From Astropecten irregularis (Eukaryota > Echinodermata > Asteroidea > Paxillosida > Astropectinidae), in assembly GCA_963971285.1 (NCBI GenBank), contig OZ020255.1:6634001-6698000 (forward strand): a stretch of 64,000 bases of DNA, in the 5' to 3' direction. Below the pieces are notes generated by a model that saw only the letters and a list, made by a program, of their open reading frames with translations, was not told the origin of the DNA and searched no databases. The stretch's first letter is position 1. Each line of letters begins with the position of its first letter. Positions 38,901 to 44,613 of the stretch are shown one piece after another. A program made the position numbers and the translations under genes.

Positions 38901-39872
38901 ATTCCCCAGCCAAGAGATTATTAAACCAAAGACTGCATGCTTCCCTTTGTAGGTGCTCCAAGGAACGAGGTGTACTTCTTGGCTCTGATTGATATCCTGA
39001 CCCACTGGGGAGCCAAGAAGAAAGCGGCGCAGGCGGCCAAGACTGTCAAACACGGGGTGAGATCTCTTTACTTCCGTCCGTCCATTCTCCCTCTATAGAA
39101 TTACAGTGAGGGTCTTGCATGCATCCCCATAGGTCATAGGTCAGTCATGCCAAGGGGTAGATTCAAGTAGCATTCATTCCCCCAAAACAACCAAAATATA
39201 AGTAGGATTTGAAGCTTTGCATGGTGGAAGTCACGTAATAAGGAGACACCATGTATAAACTCTTTATAGATATGTGGTTCTGAAAACGACCGGTGAGAAG
39301 TTGGATCTCGACGTTCCGGCAAGTGGACTCTGGCCGTCCTCAGGAGAGTGTGATGGAGTGTGACGTCCTCTGAGGACGGGCAGAGGAGTCCCCTTGCCGG
39401 AACGTCAAGATCCAACTTCTGTGAAAACTCTAGAAAAATGGAGTTGGCCATTTTATTTGGTTGTAGTTTCACTTTTGGTGTCGTACATCTTTTCCGCCCA
39501 TTTTGTGCTGTTGGCTTTGTACATTTGTCCAAAATCTTAGCTTTTTTTTTTACATATTCACAGCCAATAGGGCTCCGCGTTCGAGCTTTTTATAGAATAC
39601 GCCCTTTATATCGACAGCTATAGTTACCCGGATGTTCGGACAAACTTCACACTGTTACGTGTAAGTTAATGGGCCATGTGTGACTGGTTTTTTCCGAACA
39701 TCTAAATGTGACGTCACGCAAGGAGCCCCATTGAGAGAGTATTCACTAGCCATTCACACTTTTTGTTTATCTTGTTTCGTTTCTCCTTTAGGCTGGTGCC
39801 GAGATATCAACAGTGAAGCCAGAGCAGTATGCGAGAAGGTTCCTAGACTTCATTGAAAAAGTATTAGAGTAA
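1878..39872 (+). CDS. PIP4K2: Phosphatidylinositol-5-phosphate 4-kinase type 2, 9 coding exons
   Basis: Spliced gene for a 399-residue lipid kinase that phosphorylates PI5P to PI(4,5)P2 on cytoplasmic membrane faces. Exons are 1878-2000, 8431-8528, 26164-26260, 35333-35485, 36201-36386, 37391-37504, 38398-38641, 38953-39056 and 39792-39872. Together they make 1200 bases including TAA, and all phases join. Landmarks: N-terminal [18 protein letters not shown] (residues about 21-38); ATP-binding Lys138 in FVKTI; DLKGS at 204-208; catalytic [11 protein letters not shown] at 265-275 with Asp266; metal-binding Asp352 in LIDIL; activation segment [16 protein letters not shown]. The Ala at 364 matches the type II specificity residue; type I kinases have Glu there. 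An acidic linker (about 280-305) precedes PPDSPG, as in vertebrate PIP4K2. The length is near the vertebrate paralogs (just over 400 residues), and I cannot assign it to A, B or C. The introns are large (up to 17.6 kb) and full of transposons. Confidence 0.97.
2550..2930 (+). mobile_element. TTAA-flanked MITE, copy 1
   Basis: A 381-bp non-autonomous element flanked by TTAA (2546-2549, 2931-2934). The family has inverted ends of the form AGGTANTATCATACTTTGGT. Shared internal words are CCGAAACAGAAATCTTCACA, TTTGATCTTTTAAAGATC, TTCTCAAAAAGTGGGCACCG and TTTCACAGATGACTGTTACT. Targeting TTAA is known for piggyBac and Kolobok transposons; which one drives this family is not visible here. Confidence 0.85.
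4560..4915 (+). repeat. Dispersed repeat, copy 1
   Basis: Contains GACCGAGCACAATACAT, TTTCACAAAACTGATATTTG, AAAGTGATTCCGTTTCAAAT and ATGTCTCCACAAGGATACAA. The same order of words is seen at 33144-33490 and, reversed, at 24868-25705. Class unknown. Confidence 0.6.
5358..5906. repeat. Candidate inverted-repeat element
   Basis: Imperfect ends AAGGTTGCACCCAAGTGAAT (5360) and ATTTACTTGGGTGCACCCC (5883-5903). No target duplication verified. Confidence 0.4.
6313..6895 (-). mobile_element. Penelope-like element 3' fragment with GIY-YIG domain
   Basis: On the minus strand, 6857 downwards encodes [20 protein letters not shown] and then [18 protein letters not shown]. This is a GIY-YIG endonuclease start as found at the C-terminus of Penelope-like retroelements. 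The 162-bp tail is present twice in direct repeat (6313-6474 and 6514-6676). At the 5' side, TGACGGTGGCTGAACATTTC (6862 onwards) is an inverted copy of 6742-6775. The reverse transcriptase part is missing, so this is a dead, 5'-truncated insertion. Confidence 0.75.
7862..8085. mobile_element. GGCTAGGCTTGGG MITE, copy 1
   Basis: Inverted ends around GGCTAGGCTTGGGATTTATT and AAGTCCCAAGCCTAGCC. The centre is a conserved palindromic GAAGCTGGAGCCTTTCTTTG / GGGCTTGAGATACTTGG region. Abuts the GGCTCC MITE. Confidence 0.65.
8086..8336. mobile_element. GGCTCC-hexamer MITE, copy 1
   Basis: Ends GGGGCCTTTCTCAAAGC and CTTTGAGAAAGACCCC. Next to each end lie GGCTCC/GGCTCA hexamers (GAGCCT on the other side). 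The conserved centre reads TTTTGGCTGCGGTT, AGTAGGCTCTCTGGTTTGA and TTTTCAGCAGATGACAGAG. Confidence 0.7.
8431..8528 (+). CDS. PIP4K2: PIP4K2 coding exon 2
   Basis: Acceptor ttgtgtacag and donor gtgagt flank 98 bases. They encode [18 protein letters not shown] and then [14 protein letters not shown], the conserved N-terminal lobe of PIP4K2. The exon leaves two bases (AA) of Lys74 for the next exon. The open frame is too short to stand out by length alone; family identity and junctions define it. Confidence 0.95.
8636..8815 (-). mobile_element. TTAA MITE, truncated copy
   Basis: Reverse-oriented copy of the family seen at 2550. It begins with the terminal repeat after TTAA at 8632-8635 and breaks off near 8815, after the TTTGATCTT word. 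It is the only reversed copy in the window. Confidence 0.75.
9152..9550. mobile_element. hAT-like MITE
   Basis: 399 bp with inverted ends TAGGCTTGGGC...GCCCAAGCCTA and a perfect 8-bp duplication TTTTTCAG (9144-9151, 9551-9558), the length typical of hAT transposons. The inside is full of GGAATCGATTCC-type palindromic words. No transposase. Confidence 0.8.
10001..10165 (-). repeat. AAGTGGCCTTGCCC repeat, copy 1
   Basis: Shares GGGCAAGGCCACTTTTCCAT, CAAGGCCAAGAACCAGGGCA and CATGGCCTCCGTT-like words with 10905-11066 (inverted) and 36842-36990. Confidence 0.6.
10163..10331. mobile_element. GTTACGATGAG MITE, copy 1
   Basis: ATCGTAACTCG and AGTTACGATGAGTTTGGTGA ends with TAGGACCT...AAGTCCTACGATTGA palindromic words. 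Relatives lie at 23408-23564 and 44614-44883. Confidence 0.6.
10905..11066 (+). repeat. AAGTGGCCTTGCCC repeat, copy 2
   Basis: Inverted relative of 10001-10165, about 740 bp downstream of it. Confidence 0.6.
12345..12965 (+). mobile_element. SINE interrupted by a MITE
   Basis: Joining across the insertion at 12394-12892, the left part (GAGCGCTGATACGACGATAC) and the right part (GTAGTCCCGGGTTCAAATCC, then TTTGTCTTTGTTAACTTTTC) make a tRNA-like head with a B box and the SINE body known from 30180. The A box is weak. Confidence 0.55.
12394..12892. mobile_element. GGGCCGTCC-ended element inserted in a SINE
   Basis: A 499-bp element with inverted ends GGGCCGTCCATAAAGTACGT and GC-rich CGTACGCA-G-run subterminal repeats on both sides. 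The 5-bp duplication CTATT occurs at 12389-12393 and 12893-12897. It carries no transposase and splits a SINE. Confidence 0.75.
14186..14560. mobile_element. AAGGTGACC-ended element
   Basis: Inverted ends TAAGGTGACC and GGTCACCTTA. The right half is built of GGGGACA-type words (ATCGGGGACATTTTC, AAATCGGGGACTGTCCCC). No target duplication seen. Confidence 0.6.
15145..15310. repeat. Degenerate GTACTCGGACTC repeat
   Basis: About a dozen imperfect copies of GTACTCGGACTC / GTACTCAGA-type words in 165 bp, ending with a short inverted block GTACTCAGAGTAC. Likely a diverged minisatellite. Confidence 0.55.
15810..16243. mobile_element. MITE with TAA duplication
   Basis: 434 bp with inverted ends AGGCCTTTTCACA and subterminal CTCAACCATTGAGA / TCTCAATGGTTGTGAG. 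Flanked by TAA at 15807-15809 and 16244-16246. A 3-bp TAA/TTA target fits PIF/Harbinger elements. Confidence 0.7.
16747..16929. mobile_element. GGCTGCGTTCGAGC MITE, copy 1
   Basis: 183 bp with inverted ends GGCTGCGTTCGAGC and flanking ATG repeats (16744-16746, 16930-16932). GAGTATACTC-type palindromes lie inside. It is the reverse of the copy at 30840; both give the same meaningless ORF. Confidence 0.75.
17241..18196. mobile_element. CCCTAAC-ended composite element
   Basis: Inverted ends TTAACCCTAAC and GTTAGGGTTAA, each followed by CCACA-rich subterminal words (TACCACAC, GTGGTATTCAGGA). About 400 bp in the centre (17640-18010) is a different repeat, also present at 61290-61680. A shorter relative lies at 40508-40917. 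Confidence 0.6.
19248..19457 (-). mobile_element. Non-LTR retrotransposon ORF fragment
   Basis: Minus-strand frame with [20 protein letters not shown] followed by [19 protein letters not shown]. This resembles the extreme C-terminus of LINE reverse-transcriptase polyproteins. There are no upstream RT motifs, so it is a fragment. Confidence 0.6.
20160..20525. mobile_element. ATCAGGG-ended element
   Basis: Short inverted ends ATCAGGGATCTAGCCA and TGGCTAGAACCCTGAT. GC-rich inner arms contain GCCGCGGTGAG and CGCCCACCGTGG. About 365 bp, no ORF of note. Confidence 0.55.
21237..21965. mobile_element. Fold-back element with about 115-bp arms
   Basis: Left arm TGATGGGCAATTCCAGCGTA onwards (21237-21352) is mirrored by the right arm ending TACGCTGGAATTGCCCTGAT (21849-21964). 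A second inner inverted repeat, TCAGACACATTTAA / TTAAATGTGTCTGA, lies near 21695 and 21848. No coding content. Confidence 0.7.
22303..23097 (+). mobile_element. TTAA MITE, composite copy
   Basis: One left end after TTAA (22299-22302) and one right end before TTAA (23098-23101), but the inner half (AAAAGTGGGCACCGT, TTTCACAGATGACT, TTTATCCAGAAAAGAG) occurs three times. This looks like tandem amplification, unequal exchange or nested insertion. Confidence 0.8.
23408..23564. mobile_element. GTTACGATGAG MITE, copy 2
   Basis: GGGGTTGATTTCTTGAAGCC left end and GGTGGAATCCACCCC right end, with the same inner words as at 10163. Confidence 0.6.
24085..24393 (+). repeat. Duplicated repeat, copy 1
   Basis: Matches 59737-60020 over most of its length: CCTAAAAAAGTCCTCCTTA, GAACCGATCCACGCAA, GCTAAATTATG, AATACAGATGTATTTAACTT. 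No ends identified. Confidence 0.65.
24977..25263. mobile_element. GGCCAATTTCACGAAGC MITE with CAG duplication
   Basis: 287 bp with inverted ends around GGCCAATTTCACGAAGCAC and AGTGCTTCATGAAATCTGCC, plus subterminal GATTGATCTTAAGT. CAG is repeated at 24974-24976 and 25264-25266. Inside is GCACTGCGCACATGTGCTAA, CTCAGACAAACATT and GTGACGTCATTAGCGC, shared with about 11551-11690. Confidence 0.7.
25394..25634. mobile_element. GGCTCC-hexamer MITE, copy 2 with CTA duplication
   Basis: 241 bp with ends GGCCCTTTTCCAAACC and GGTTTGAAAAAGGGCC; CTA at 25391-25393 and 25635-25637. It interrupts an older repeat whose uninterrupted versions show GGTCTCCAC continuity. Confidence 0.75.
26164..26260 (+). CDS. 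PIP4K2: PIP4K2 coding exon 3
   Basis: Acceptor tcctgtgcag and donor gtttgt flank 97 bases. The first base completes Lys74, then [20 protein letters not shown] and [12 protein letters not shown] follow. The VFRNLRERF block is a PIP4K2 hallmark. Ends in phase 0. Confidence 0.95.
26545..26705. repeat. GTTGCGTAAGTTACGCAAC palindrome cluster
   Basis: Several forms of GCGTAANTTACGC and ACGCAACATTTGCACGT within 160 bp, partly arranged as an inverted repeat around the TTTCACGAAAC centre. Confidence 0.55.
26717..26955. mobile_element. TTAGCACAAAA MITE, copy 1
   Basis: Ends GGGGCCAAATTCATAAAACTG and CAGCTCTATGAAATTGGCCCC, with TTAGCACAAAA inside each. The shared centre reads CCATTGAAAATTCGATTTGA and GTGATACACAACACATTTTG. 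Solo ends of this family occur at 7430-7463 and 16272-16306. Confidence 0.72.
27499..27784. mobile_element. ATGGAATCCGT MITE, copy 1
   Basis: Ends GGGCCCAATTTCATGGAATC and GATTCCATGAAACTGGTCCC; GCTAACGGTAACGG and GGTTAGCAAAGAATTTCTAG inside. A relative lies at 40195-40413. Confidence 0.7.
28076..28298. mobile_element. TTAGCACAAAA MITE, copy 2
   Basis: Same orientation and centre as the copy at 26717; ends GGGGCCAATTTCATAAAACTG and TTTTATGAAATTGGCCC. Confidence 0.72.
28846..29232 (+). mobile_element. TTAA MITE copy
   Basis: Full-length copy of the family seen at 2550, flanked by TTAA at 28842-28845 and 29233-29236. Confidence 0.85.
29660..29890. mobile_element. GGCTCC-hexamer MITE, copy 3 (decayed)
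   Basis: GGCTCAGGCTCCGGCTCC at the left, the conserved centre, and a decayed right end GGAGCTGGGGCATGAG. Confidence 0.6.
30180..30310 (-). mobile_element. tRNA-derived SINE
   Basis: Read on the minus strand it has an A box in TGGCTCAGTTGGTAGAGCG and a B box in GGTTCGAATCCCGC. A TTTCTTTGTTCACTTTTCAA body follows. The tRNA-like head is degenerate and carries no clean acceptor stem, so this is a SINE and not a tRNA gene. Confidence 0.75.
30541..30669. mobile_element. CAATGGGAGACTTTGG fold-back, copy 1
   Basis: ATGGGATACTTTGGAGAACC to GGTTCTCCAAAGTCTCCCAT, arms about 55 bp, inner TTGACTTGAAGACC. Confidence 0.72.
30840..31022. mobile_element. GGCTGCGTTCGAGC MITE, copy 2
   Basis: Inverted counterpart of the element at 16747, nearly the same length and sequence. 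A target duplication is not clear here. Confidence 0.75.
31359..31720 (+). mobile_element. TTAA MITE copy, left of a tandem pair
   Basis: Flanked by TTAA at 31355-31358 and 31721-31724. The right TTAA is shared with the next copy, so one element probably inserted into the target duplication of the other. Confidence 0.85.
31725..32095 (+). mobile_element. TTAA MITE copy, right of a tandem pair
   Basis: Flanked by TTAA at 31721-31724 and 32096-32099. It contains a local duplication of the TTTATCCAGAAATTAG segment (31860-31940) and has lost part of the centre. Confidence 0.85.
32803..33130. repeat. GGCTCC MITE with expanded hexamer array
   Basis: The left hexamer block (32811-32946) has grown to about 22 units of GGCTCC/GGCTCA; other copies have 3-5. 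The centre and right end (GCCTGAGCCGAAGCCCC) are normal. Stop-free in several frames, it yields false Arg-Leu and Ser-Leu repeat ORFs. Confidence 0.8.
33144..33490 (+). repeat. Dispersed repeat, copy 2
   Basis: Same repeat as at 4560: GAATGAGCACAATACATG, GAAACTGATATTTGGAATTT, GATTCTGGTTCAAATGGGAG. Confidence 0.6.
33855..34104. mobile_element. TTAGCACAAAA MITE, copy 3 (inverted)
   Basis: Reverse orientation; left end GGGACCCATCTCATAGAGCT, right end CTCTATGAAATTGGCCCC. Confidence 0.72.
34440..34832 (+). mobile_element. LINE 3' end with (ATT)n tail
   Basis: The frame [32 protein letters not shown] (to about 34571) is the typical C-terminal end of L2/CR1-type LINE polyproteins. A short UTR with AAGCGCTATTTAAGAATG follows, then (ATT)n at 34812-34830. 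It is 5'-truncated, as expected for target-primed insertion. Confidence 0.75.
35100..35169 (-). repeat. Single hairpin copy of the 39/45 kb repeat
   Basis: Minus strand: CTCTCCTGAAGACGGCC, stem GGCCAG/CTGGCC, GGAACGTCGAATTAACC, then the GAGCTCTTTTCGGAGCC-like hairpin. Confidence 0.55.
35333..35485 (+). CDS. PIP4K2: PIP4K2 coding exon 4
   Basis: A 51-codon exon between a pyrimidine-rich acceptor (cctgtacag) and donor gttagt. It starts [15 protein letters not shown], carries the glycine- and serine-rich nucleotide loop region and the ATP-binding Lys138 in [12 protein letters not shown], and ends with LPEYHK. Phase 0 at both ends. Confidence 0.95.
35486..36200. other. PIP4K2: PIP4K2 intron 4
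   Basis: Contains degenerate GAGTCC/AAGGCC hexamer-like repeats at about 35570-35690, with a related patch at 36000-36050 (GAGTCTGAGG, GAGGCAGAGG). Otherwise AT-rich with no gene. Confidence 0.55.
36201..36386 (+). CDS. PIP4K2: PIP4K2 coding exon 5
   Basis: A 62-codon exon, phase 0 at both ends, with acceptor cttccctcag and donor gtgagg. It encodes [20 protein letters not shown], the strand [13 protein letters not shown], and the family motif [18 protein letters not shown]. Confidence 0.96.
36472..36714. mobile_element. GGCTCC-hexamer MITE, copy 5
   Basis: Ends TTTTCGAAACGGAGGCTC and GCCTCCGTTTCGAAAAGG, with the conserved centre between. Confidence 0.72.
36842..36990 (-). repeat. AAGTGGCCTTGCCC repeat, copy 3
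   Basis: Closest to the copy at 10001: CTTGAATTTGGTTCTGAAAA to GGCCATGGCCTCCGTTG. Confidence 0.6.
37391..37504 (+). CDS. PIP4K2: PIP4K2 coding exon 6
   Basis: A 38-codon exon after a long T-tract and cag, with donor gtaaga. It encodes [20 protein letters not shown] and then [18 protein letters not shown], matching the LPTLKDNDF and KLKKDVE region of vertebrate PIP4K2. Confidence 0.95.
37657..37900 (-). mobile_element. Non-LTR retroelement ORF fragment with zinc-finger tail
   Basis: Minus-strand frame with [20 protein letters not shown], then [20 protein letters not shown] and a C..C..H..H-like end ([15 protein letters not shown]). This layout is seen at the C-terminus of some LINE polyproteins. 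Fragment only. Confidence 0.55.
38200..38306 (+). mobile_element. LINE/SINE tail with (ATT)n
   Basis: GCGCTTAGAAACGTCGTATT, AAGCGCTATATAAATACGC and then (ATT)n. The tail resembles those at 34.8 kb and 57.7 kb, so this is probably another 5'-truncated retroelement. No coding part is seen. Confidence 0.55.
38398..38641 (+). CDS. PIP4K2: PIP4K2 coding exon 7 (catalytic loop)
   Basis: A 244-base exon with acceptor cttgatag and donor gttagt. It carries [18 protein letters not shown] (catalytic Asp266), then an acidic, low-complexity insert rich in Glu and Asp (residues about 276-297). After this come LTPPDSPGP and the [15 protein letters not shown] strand. It is markedly more GC-rich than its surroundings, and ends one base into Gly339. 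Confidence 0.96.
38953..39056 (+). CDS. PIP4K2: PIP4K2 coding exon 8 (activation loop)
   Basis: A 104-base exon with acceptor ccctttgtag and donor gtgaga. It completes Gly339 and encodes [18 protein letters not shown] and then [16 protein letters not shown]. Asp352 corresponds to the metal-binding Asp. Ala364 sits where type I kinases carry the specificity Glu, supporting PI5P 4-kinase and not PI4P 5-kinase identity. Confidence 0.96.
39057..39791. other. PIP4K2: PIP4K2 intron 8
   Basis: Holds the hairpin-bearing inverted repeat at 39283-39420. The rest is unassigned AT-rich DNA. Intron 7 (38642-38952) is short and holds only a fragment of the GGCTCC MITE end (about 38690-38730). Confidence 0.55.
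39241..39420. repeat. Inverted repeat with conserved hairpins
   Basis: Left GAGACACCATGTATAAACTC and GTGGTTCTGAAAACGACCGG as at 45.3 kb. Then arms GAAGTTGGATCTCGACGTTC / GAACGTCAAGATCCAACTTC (as ACGTTCCGGC...GCCGGAACGT) flank CCTCAGGAG / CTCTGAGGACGG. Confidence 0.65.
39792..39872 (+). CDS. PIP4K2: PIP4K2 terminal coding exon 9
   Basis: Acceptor ctcctttag, then 26 codons [26 protein letters not shown] and TAA at 39870-39872. It matches the family C-terminus. An A-rich stretch follows; I do not see a canonical AATAAA close by. Confidence 0.95.
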   Translation, partial: AGAEISTVKPEQYARRFLDFIEKVLE

Positions 39873-40194
39873 AGGTACAGAAATTTAAAAAAAATAATCA
39901 AGGTAACAAAAACAAAAACAAAAAATTTCAAAAAAATTATAAAAGACAAAAAAATATTTAAAAATGTTACCGACTTTTGTTGTAAATCTGGTTGTGAATC
40001 GGGGCCAATTTTTACGAGCCTGTCCTAAAGTGGAATGGTTATTTTACTCGTCGTTGTGCTTAAGCGCAAAGCAGCTGATTTTTCAGGCGATGTCTACTGG
40101 GTCATGCGGACGACCGCTGATTACTGTCGACGGCGCTGGTACCAGGGGCAGGGCGGAACGTGGGGGGAAAAACTCAGTCTGAAGTTGGAAGTAG

Positions 40195-40413
40195 GGCCCA
40201 ATTTCATGGAATCCGTAAGGAAGACTTTCGGTTAGTGAAGAATATCTAGGGTTACCGTGATTAATTTCTGTGAACGCGCTGTCATATGCATTCTGCTTCC
40301 GCGTAGTGAGAAAGACAGCTCTCCTGTGAAATATGCTAACCGTAAGCAAAAAAACTCTGCTATTGTAAGTGAAAAATGTTCGCTTACTGTTACAGATTCT
40401 TTGAATTTTGGCC
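40195..40413. mobile_element. ATGGAATCCGT MITE, copy 2
   Basis: Left end GGGCCCAATTTCATGGAATC; right end decayed (GATTCTTTGAATTTTGGCCC). It shares AACGCGCTGTCATATGCATT with the copy at 27499. Confidence 0.68.
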
Positions 40414-40507
40414 CAGATTGAGCCGGTGGAAATATTGCAGGGTTTTGGTGGGAGATCCAATCCATGTGATACTTTACCAATGAGTGACCAAAAGGAATTT
40501 TGATATA

Positions 40508-40917
40508 CCCTAACTCTTCGCACTTACTACTATTACACAAGACAAGAGCTGCTTACCACACATTGCCACAGTCTCCACAGGGTAACTGCATCATAAACCA
40601 TGCATTACCACGGAAACTACATTCTGGTGTATTAGGGAGCTTTAGATTTTCACGTTGACTACGTCGACTGATACGTGATTGCATCTTGCCGAGTCTTTGC
40701 GCATACGTCAAGTCGTCACCAACGTTGTCCCAGTGAGTCGAGGACGCACAAACTATGGTTTTGACATTCAGCACGACGTTGTGGTCGACGCGAATGAGGT
40801 CCACGTTTACACCAAATCTAAAGCTCCGTATTGTGGTATTCAGGATACCACACTTACCACAGGAAAAACCATAAGTGGTAAACCGTGGTATGCACTATGC
40901 AGGTGGGTTAGGGCTAA
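40508..40917. mobile_element. CCCTAAC-ended element, second copy
   Basis: Ends CCCTAAC... and ...GGGTTAGGGC with CCACACATTGCCACAGTCTC and GTGGTATTCAGGATACCACA subterminal words, as at 17241. About 410 bp, without the inserted centre. Confidence 0.55.
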
Positions 40918-41317
40918 TGAGTTTGTGTATTTGTGGCATTTCTTGTGACAAATATTTTCAAGGGTGATGAAAGTAGACTCATTTTTGTCTTGTGGTTCGT
41001 TGCTTTCACGTGCAAGAGGTTTTGCTCCCGTCGTCAAAGCCGTTCTAGCTTTTTTGTGGATTTTATACATAACGCAGTCCGGACTCTATACTCCCGCTCG
41101 TACGCTGCCCGAATTGGGTATCAGAATCGAGGTCATTTCGTTGTATCGAGGTCATAAATTACGAAGCGAAAAGTGACGTTAGAAATTTGCAGCAAAACCA
41201 TCCGTGCAAGTCGAAATTTGCACCGCGTTCTACCCACAAACATTTCCGGGACATCTGTTTTTGATGCCAGTTCCACTTCGAACCCAGGCTTTGATAGTGG
41301 TCTGCGATTGAATTTCC

Positions 41318-41463
41318 ACGAAACCCTAAGATTTAATCTTAAGATGAGTTGTCAGTATCACTATGGTGATTTACATTTTGACAATCTCAATTCTGCTTAG
41401 CGATTATTACATTGATTCATATTTTAAGATTGATCTTAAAGTGTGTTTTGTGAAATCGACCCT
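41318..41463. mobile_element. Short AAGATTGATCTTAA MITE
   Basis: CACGAAACCCTAAGATTTAA and TGATCTTAAAGTGTGTTTTG ends with TCACTATGGTGA at the centre. Related to the outer part of 24977-25263. Confidence 0.5.
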
Positions 41464-41532
41464 CGGTCCTATCAAACTCGAGATCTTGTGGGGAGTTCCG
41501 CAGATTGTTGGGTCGAGATTGTGGATGTTTCT

Positions 41533-41819
41533 AGGCGCGGTTCTAGAGCCATACTTTTTTGGGGAGGCTAGAAGGCTAACATTTTTGGGGGGGGCTAGAC
41601 CCTTCGCACGTGACGTCATCTTCAAACATTCGCTTCTGCTGTCTTATTAGGTGTAGAAATGCAACCTATAGCCCTACACAGCGCGTTTTCAAGTAATTGA
41701 CGCGCAATAACTGAAAAGATCCAGTATTTTCCCAATTTCCAGGATTTTTTTTCCAATTACATTTTAATTTGGGGGGGCTAGACAAAATTTTTGGGGGGCC
41801 CCCTGTAGAACCGCGCCTG
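41533..41819. mobile_element. AGGCGCGGTTCTA-ended element
   Basis: Inverted ends AGGCGCGGTTCTA and TAGAACCGCGCCT. GGGGGGGCTAGAC repeats stand inside both halves. About 287 bp; the flanks show no clean duplication. Confidence 0.6.
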
Positions 41820-42899
41820 GTTGCTTCGCTTCTCCATACTTACGAATGAATCACTACCTCCGATGGTAGAGGCTGCTTTGTGCATTGGCTGTATGAAAAA
41901 GGCTTTGACATAATTAATGATGTAATATGCTGGATTATCATTCTAATAATTCTTTTTTATGTCAAAACAACTTGATAAATAACATCACTTATTATTAATG
42001 AATTGTCATTAATGCGCGTGCGGTCCTCTCTGAAATACAAAAAACAACAAACCTATAAAAGAAAAGAAAACAATTGAAGAACAAAATTACAATTTTAATA
42101 TTTTTTTTACAATACCCTGCGAAAATTATTACCGCAAAATTGAATTTCAAAACATTATTAAAACAAATTTATTTCAGTTCTTGTAATCCTGAAGTAAGAA
42201 TTGGCATGAATGCCGCTGTGCGAAATTGCGCTCTCGTCCAAATGAGAGGGCATTTTATTTTCCATGGTCACTGCCTCGGCAAACTCAAACAGTATTATTT
42301 TGTTTTATAGACGAAAAATGTTTACAGTTTCATGGAACTTGTCTGTAACAATTGTTGGCCCTGTTTTTTTTTTCTGGTGGCAGAAATCCTTCAGAAATTT
42401 GGTAGCGTTCACAGAGATAACTTTAACACACGTACCAGTAATTTTCCGGTTTCGTTTCATGGCTGGAAGTGGTTTTTTTCTGCAGAATTTCTAAGCCAAC
42501 AGACCTTGGCAGCCATCTTGGTCTTGTTTCTGGAAGTCTCATTCAGAAATGCAGTGGATTTGCTTGCAAGTCTCAATAGGCACCAGTCTAGAATTTGTGC
42601 CAATACAGACTTGTAAAGTGGATTGGGTTTTTAGATTCCACCTGGCTCTGTGGGTTTTATCCAGAGTATTACTTTGGGCGGGGGATGTTTTCACATCTAA
42701 ATCTGTAAATATCAGCTTTCCATAAACGTTTCATCAGGCTTTCAAGTTACAGTGCCTAGGGTGCTTTTGAGAAATCCTTGGTTTTCATACGGTAGTTAGA
42801 TAATTAAGCTTTCTCAAGGGGGAAATGAGGTTTGAGAAAGCCACATTCTATTTGCTTTCAGCTATGAGATAACGGAGACCAAGCCTGAGCCTTAGCCAA

Positions 42900-43157
42900 T
42901 GTAGAGATTTTGAAGAAAGGCCCAAAGATACTGCACACCAATATTATGGGTCTTTGCCAAACTAGACTTGAGGCTAGGCTTGGGATTTATTTTGCCATCG
43001 ACATTTTGTGTCCTTAATGAAATGAAGGGCTTGAGATACATGGTGAAGCTGGAGCCTTTCTTCGGCTTCATCATGTGGCGCAATCCCTTTGTTTTGTTTG
43101 TGGACTTCAAATGGTGGTAGCGAAGTTAGTCCCAAGCCTAGCCTCGAGCCTGGTTTC
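42900..43157. mobile_element. GGCTAGGCTTGGG MITE, copy 2
   Basis: Same ends and centre as the element at 7862; directly followed by a TTAA MITE. Confidence 0.65.
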
Positions 43158-43164
43158 GTATTAA

Positions 43165-43518
43165 AGGTGGTATCATACTTTGGTAACATACCGAAACAGA
43201 AATCTTCACAGATTTACATAGAACTTCATGGTATAAAGATGGTGATGGTAGAAACATATCGTTAAAATGGTTCTGCCTGAAATTCTCTATTTATCCTGAA
43301 AAGAGTAAAACCAGTGACCAAAATTATTTTTGATCTTTTAAAGATCAAAAATAAAAGAGAAAAGACTTATGCAATACTGTGGCCGTTTTTCACTGTTTTC
43401 TCAAAAAGTGGGCACCGTATGAAACTGAAATTTTCTCAGATGACTGTTACTGTATCTTTCTCTATTTTTGCCCATGAATCTGTATTTCGTTGACAAAAAC
43501 AAAAGTATGATATTACCT
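43165..43518 (+). mobile_element. TTAA MITE copy
   Basis: Full-length copy of the family seen at 2550, between TTAA at 43161-43164 and 43519-43522. It lies next to the GGCTAGGCTTGGG MITE. Confidence 0.85.
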
Positions 43519-44613
43519 TTAAAGTCCATGTACCTACCCTTCAGTTCAAAGTTCAAAGGTCACCATGGGATAGGTCATTGGTTGCTAAGGCATGGTACTT
43601 TATAGGTAGCGGATTTCCTTCGTCCTGCGTAGCTACGTGGCAGTCGGTACAGATACGGTACGGTACAGCACGTGACTCGCTTCTGTTCAATCGCGATTCC
43701 CCGACCAGCTGCAACAATCACTCCCTTTTTTCTACAGGCTTTTTGCGCGGCTTCAAATGACCTTGTCATTTACTTGATTTTTAATAATTTTTTTTTGTTT
43801 GCAATTTTATGTATTTGATTTGATATTAAATAATAGAAAAAATATGTTTATTACTGAGAGATAAAACTGTAACAAATTTGAAAAAAAAAATCTTATTGTG
43901 GGGTTGTGCCATTCATATTTATTTTCTTTTTGAATAAAATGTATTTCTCGAGTCTCCAAAAATTTAACAAAGAAAATAAAAAAATAAAAATAAGCACCAT
44001 TTTTTTCAAAATTTTTTCACCATGTTTTATCAGAAAATTGGGTCCGTAAATGTATCAATTTTATTGAATTGTATCGTTTTATTTAGGAGAAACATATAAT
44101 ATAAATGGCACAGCCCTATTTGATATTATGAAATTATGTAATTAAAAAAGCAAAAAAATTAAGACGGAAAACTAAGTTGTCTGATAGACCAACATGTATT
44201 TGCGAAATGTATTTTGATTTGTTTGTGTTGCCAGTGTAGGATAAAATGTCCTTAAGGGACAAAAATTAACTTTTTTTTAAAGAAAGGCCAAATTGTTCGA
44301 CTTTTAGCCTACTTTTTGTGTTTTTTTGTTTATTTTTGTGTAAAGCCTGGTTCATAACTCGTGCGAACTTGCAAAACGAAATGAATTTTCTTGCGCCACA
44401 ATTAGAACAAAAAACTAACTGCGTATTGATTAGTGGTTCAACAGAATTTGTCTCGCATCGCAGTTTGCAGGACGTACTAACCCGGCTGAAATTTTTTTGA
44501 CGTTAATGATTTGTTTGGCAGGCTATGCGATAGGTCCAGTGTTGCAGTTTGGCTTGTATACTCACAGTCCAAACCCACACACCCCTCTCCGCGATTTACA
44601 ACCAATTCTTGGG

